Of a stretch of DNA of 6,249 nt, positions 5,374 through 6,249 are shown in pieces (position 1 is the stretch's first letter; the number at the start of each line of letters is the position of its first letter). The DNA lies in assembly GCA_023265355.1 (NCBI GenBank), contig JAHFTZ010000046.1:1-6249 (forward strand), in the 5' to 3' direction. A program made the translations under genes and the position numbers. The stretch is from Terriglobus sp. Lineage in GTDB: Bacteria > Acidobacteriota > Terriglobia > Terriglobales > Acidobacteriaceae. The notes under the pieces were generated by a model. It made no database searches, was not told the origin of the DNA, and saw only the letters and a list, made by a program, of their open reading frames with translations.

Positions 5374-6249
5374 TTACCTGCGTGCCAGATCGTATTGTTT
5401 GATCTTGTAAAGCAGAGCCTTATAGCTGATCTGCATCTTGTGGGCGGCTGCCTTGCGATTCCACTTCGTCTCTTCCAGAGCCAGAGCGATCGCAGATGCC
5501 TCGGCATCCCCCTTCAGACTTTTGACCAGCTGTTTCAGGCCAACCTCTCCGTTCGTGTCGGCAGCTCCATTGGTGGGCGCAGCTGTGGGCGTCCGCGTAA
5601 CGATATCGGCCAGGATGGACTCTTCGTCTCCGATGATGAGATACCGGTTCATCACATTCTCTAGCTCGCGCAGATTGCCCGGCCAGGTGTAGCGGGTCAG
5701 CGCAGCCATCAGCGCAGGAGAGATCGGCAGAGGATCGCGTCCATACTTGTCCGAACCCTTCTGCATGAAGAAGTTCGTGAAGGTCGGAATCTCTTCCGGG
5801 CGCTCCCGAAGCGGAGGCAGCGTGAACGAGAAGCCGTTGAGGCGATAGTAGAGATCCTCGCGGAAGGTCTTCGCAGCCATCGCCGCTTTCATATCGATAT
5901 TGGTCGCAGCGACGACGCGGACATCCGCTTTCATCGGTGCGCGGCTGCCGAGCCGGGAGAACGTGCCATCCTGGAGCACATGCAGTAGCTTTGCCTGCAG
6001 GATCGCGGGCATTTCTCCGATTTCGTCCAGGAAGATCGTGCCGCCGTCGGCGATCTCGAACTTGCCGGGCTTTGTCTTCAGTGCGCCAGTGAACGCACCC
6101 TGCTCGTAACCGAAGAGCTCGCTCTCCAGAAGGTCGGCGGGCATGGCCGCGCAGTTCACCTTCAGAAAGATCTTGTCGCTCCGGAAAGACATGGCGTGCG
6201 TGTACTTCGCCAGAACTTCCTTGCCGGTGCCGCTCTCGCCCAGAATCAG
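5374..6249 (-). CDS. Sigma-54-dependent transcriptional activator, NtrC family (5' end outside window)
   Basis: The visible 291 residues carry the AAA+ ATPase that remodels sigma-54 RNA polymerase and a C-terminal DNA-binding domain. Numbering from the window edge: Walker A GESGTGKE (4-11), the sigma-54 contact loop GAFTGA (51-56, bases 6082-6099), Walker [11 protein letters not shown] (72-81), sensor I VVAATN (112-117), [10 protein letters not shown] (129-138) with the arginine fingers, [11 protein letters not shown] (145-155) and [12 protein letters not shown] (188-199) with sensor II. After a Pro/Thr/Ala-rich linker (about 218-235) comes a Fis-type helix-turn-helix (about 250-289, [26 protein letters not shown]). 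All ATPase motifs are intact, so it should be active. The N-terminal sensor or receiver domain is beyond 6249, so the inducing signal cannot be told. The frame is open to the edge; the internal ATG at 6192 is not a start because Walker A lies upstream of it. It precedes the small two-lobed gene by eight bases. Confidence 0.95.
   Translation of the reverse strand: MILGESGTGKEVLAKYTHAMSFRSDKIFLKVNCAAMPADLLESELFGYEQGAFTGALKTKPGKFEIADGGTIFLDEIGEMPAILQAKLLHVLQDGTFSRLGSRAPMKADVRVVAATNIDMKAAMAAKTFREDLYYRLNGFSFTLPPLRERPEEIPTFTNFFMQKGSDKYGRDPLPISPALMAALTRYTWPGNLRELENVMNRYLIIGDEESILADIVTRTPTAAPTNGAADTNGEVGLKQLVKSLKGDAEASAIALALEETKWNRKAAAHKMQISYKALLYKIKQYDLARR

Noticed and set aside
5374..5387. TGGCACG on the minus strand just before the two-lobed gene
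   Set aside because: No GC at the -12 position, and the bases encode the last codons of the sigma-54 activator.

Overview
The window looks like a chromosomal segment of a moderately GC-rich, Gram-negative-type soil bacterium, most likely Acidobacteriota of the Terriglobus/Granulicella/Edaphobacter kind. This is inferred from three things: a choice-of-anchor A protein with a PEP-CTERM sorting tail, a sigma-54 activator followed by a small two-lobed protein of a type I associate with Acidobacteria, and several envelope-glycan genes. No marker gene is present, so the phylum call is an inference.

Layout. Positions 1-100 hold the hydrophobic C-terminal end of an unidentified gene entering from the left. 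Positions 196-1743 (+) encode a multi-spanning GT-C-like membrane glycosyltransferase. After a short AT-rich palindrome and candidate promoters, 1843-2844 (+) encodes a secreted choice-of-anchor A protein ending in a PEP-CTERM signal; a strong hairpin terminator follows at 2867-2906. The next gene is convergent: a GT2 glycosyltransferase at 2916-3797 (-) that appears to start at a TTG codon. It is transcribed divergently from a UDP-sugar 4-epimerase-like SDR protein at 3897-4847 (+), with 99 bp between them. The right end is a minus-strand pair: a sigma-54-dependent activator (5374 to beyond 6249, N-terminus outside the window), then, 8 nt downstream, a small two-lobed protein of unknown function (4865-5365).

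How it may work together. The two glycosyltransferases and the epimerase fit surface polysaccharide or glycoprotein synthesis: the epimerase would supply a nucleotide sugar, the GT2 enzyme would transfer sugars at the cytoplasmic face, and the GT-C-like protein would use a lipid-linked donor at the outer face. PEP-CTERM proteins are processed by exosortase, whose genes usually sit in genomes with exopolysaccharide loci; no exosortase is visible here. A sigma-54 activator near a PEP-CTERM gene is suggestive because some PEP-CTERM systems are under sigma-54 control. However, the only good -24/-12-like match upstream of the PEP-CTERM gene would start transcription right at the start codon, so that link is unproven. 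I see no mobile element, CRISPR array, tRNA or rRNA.
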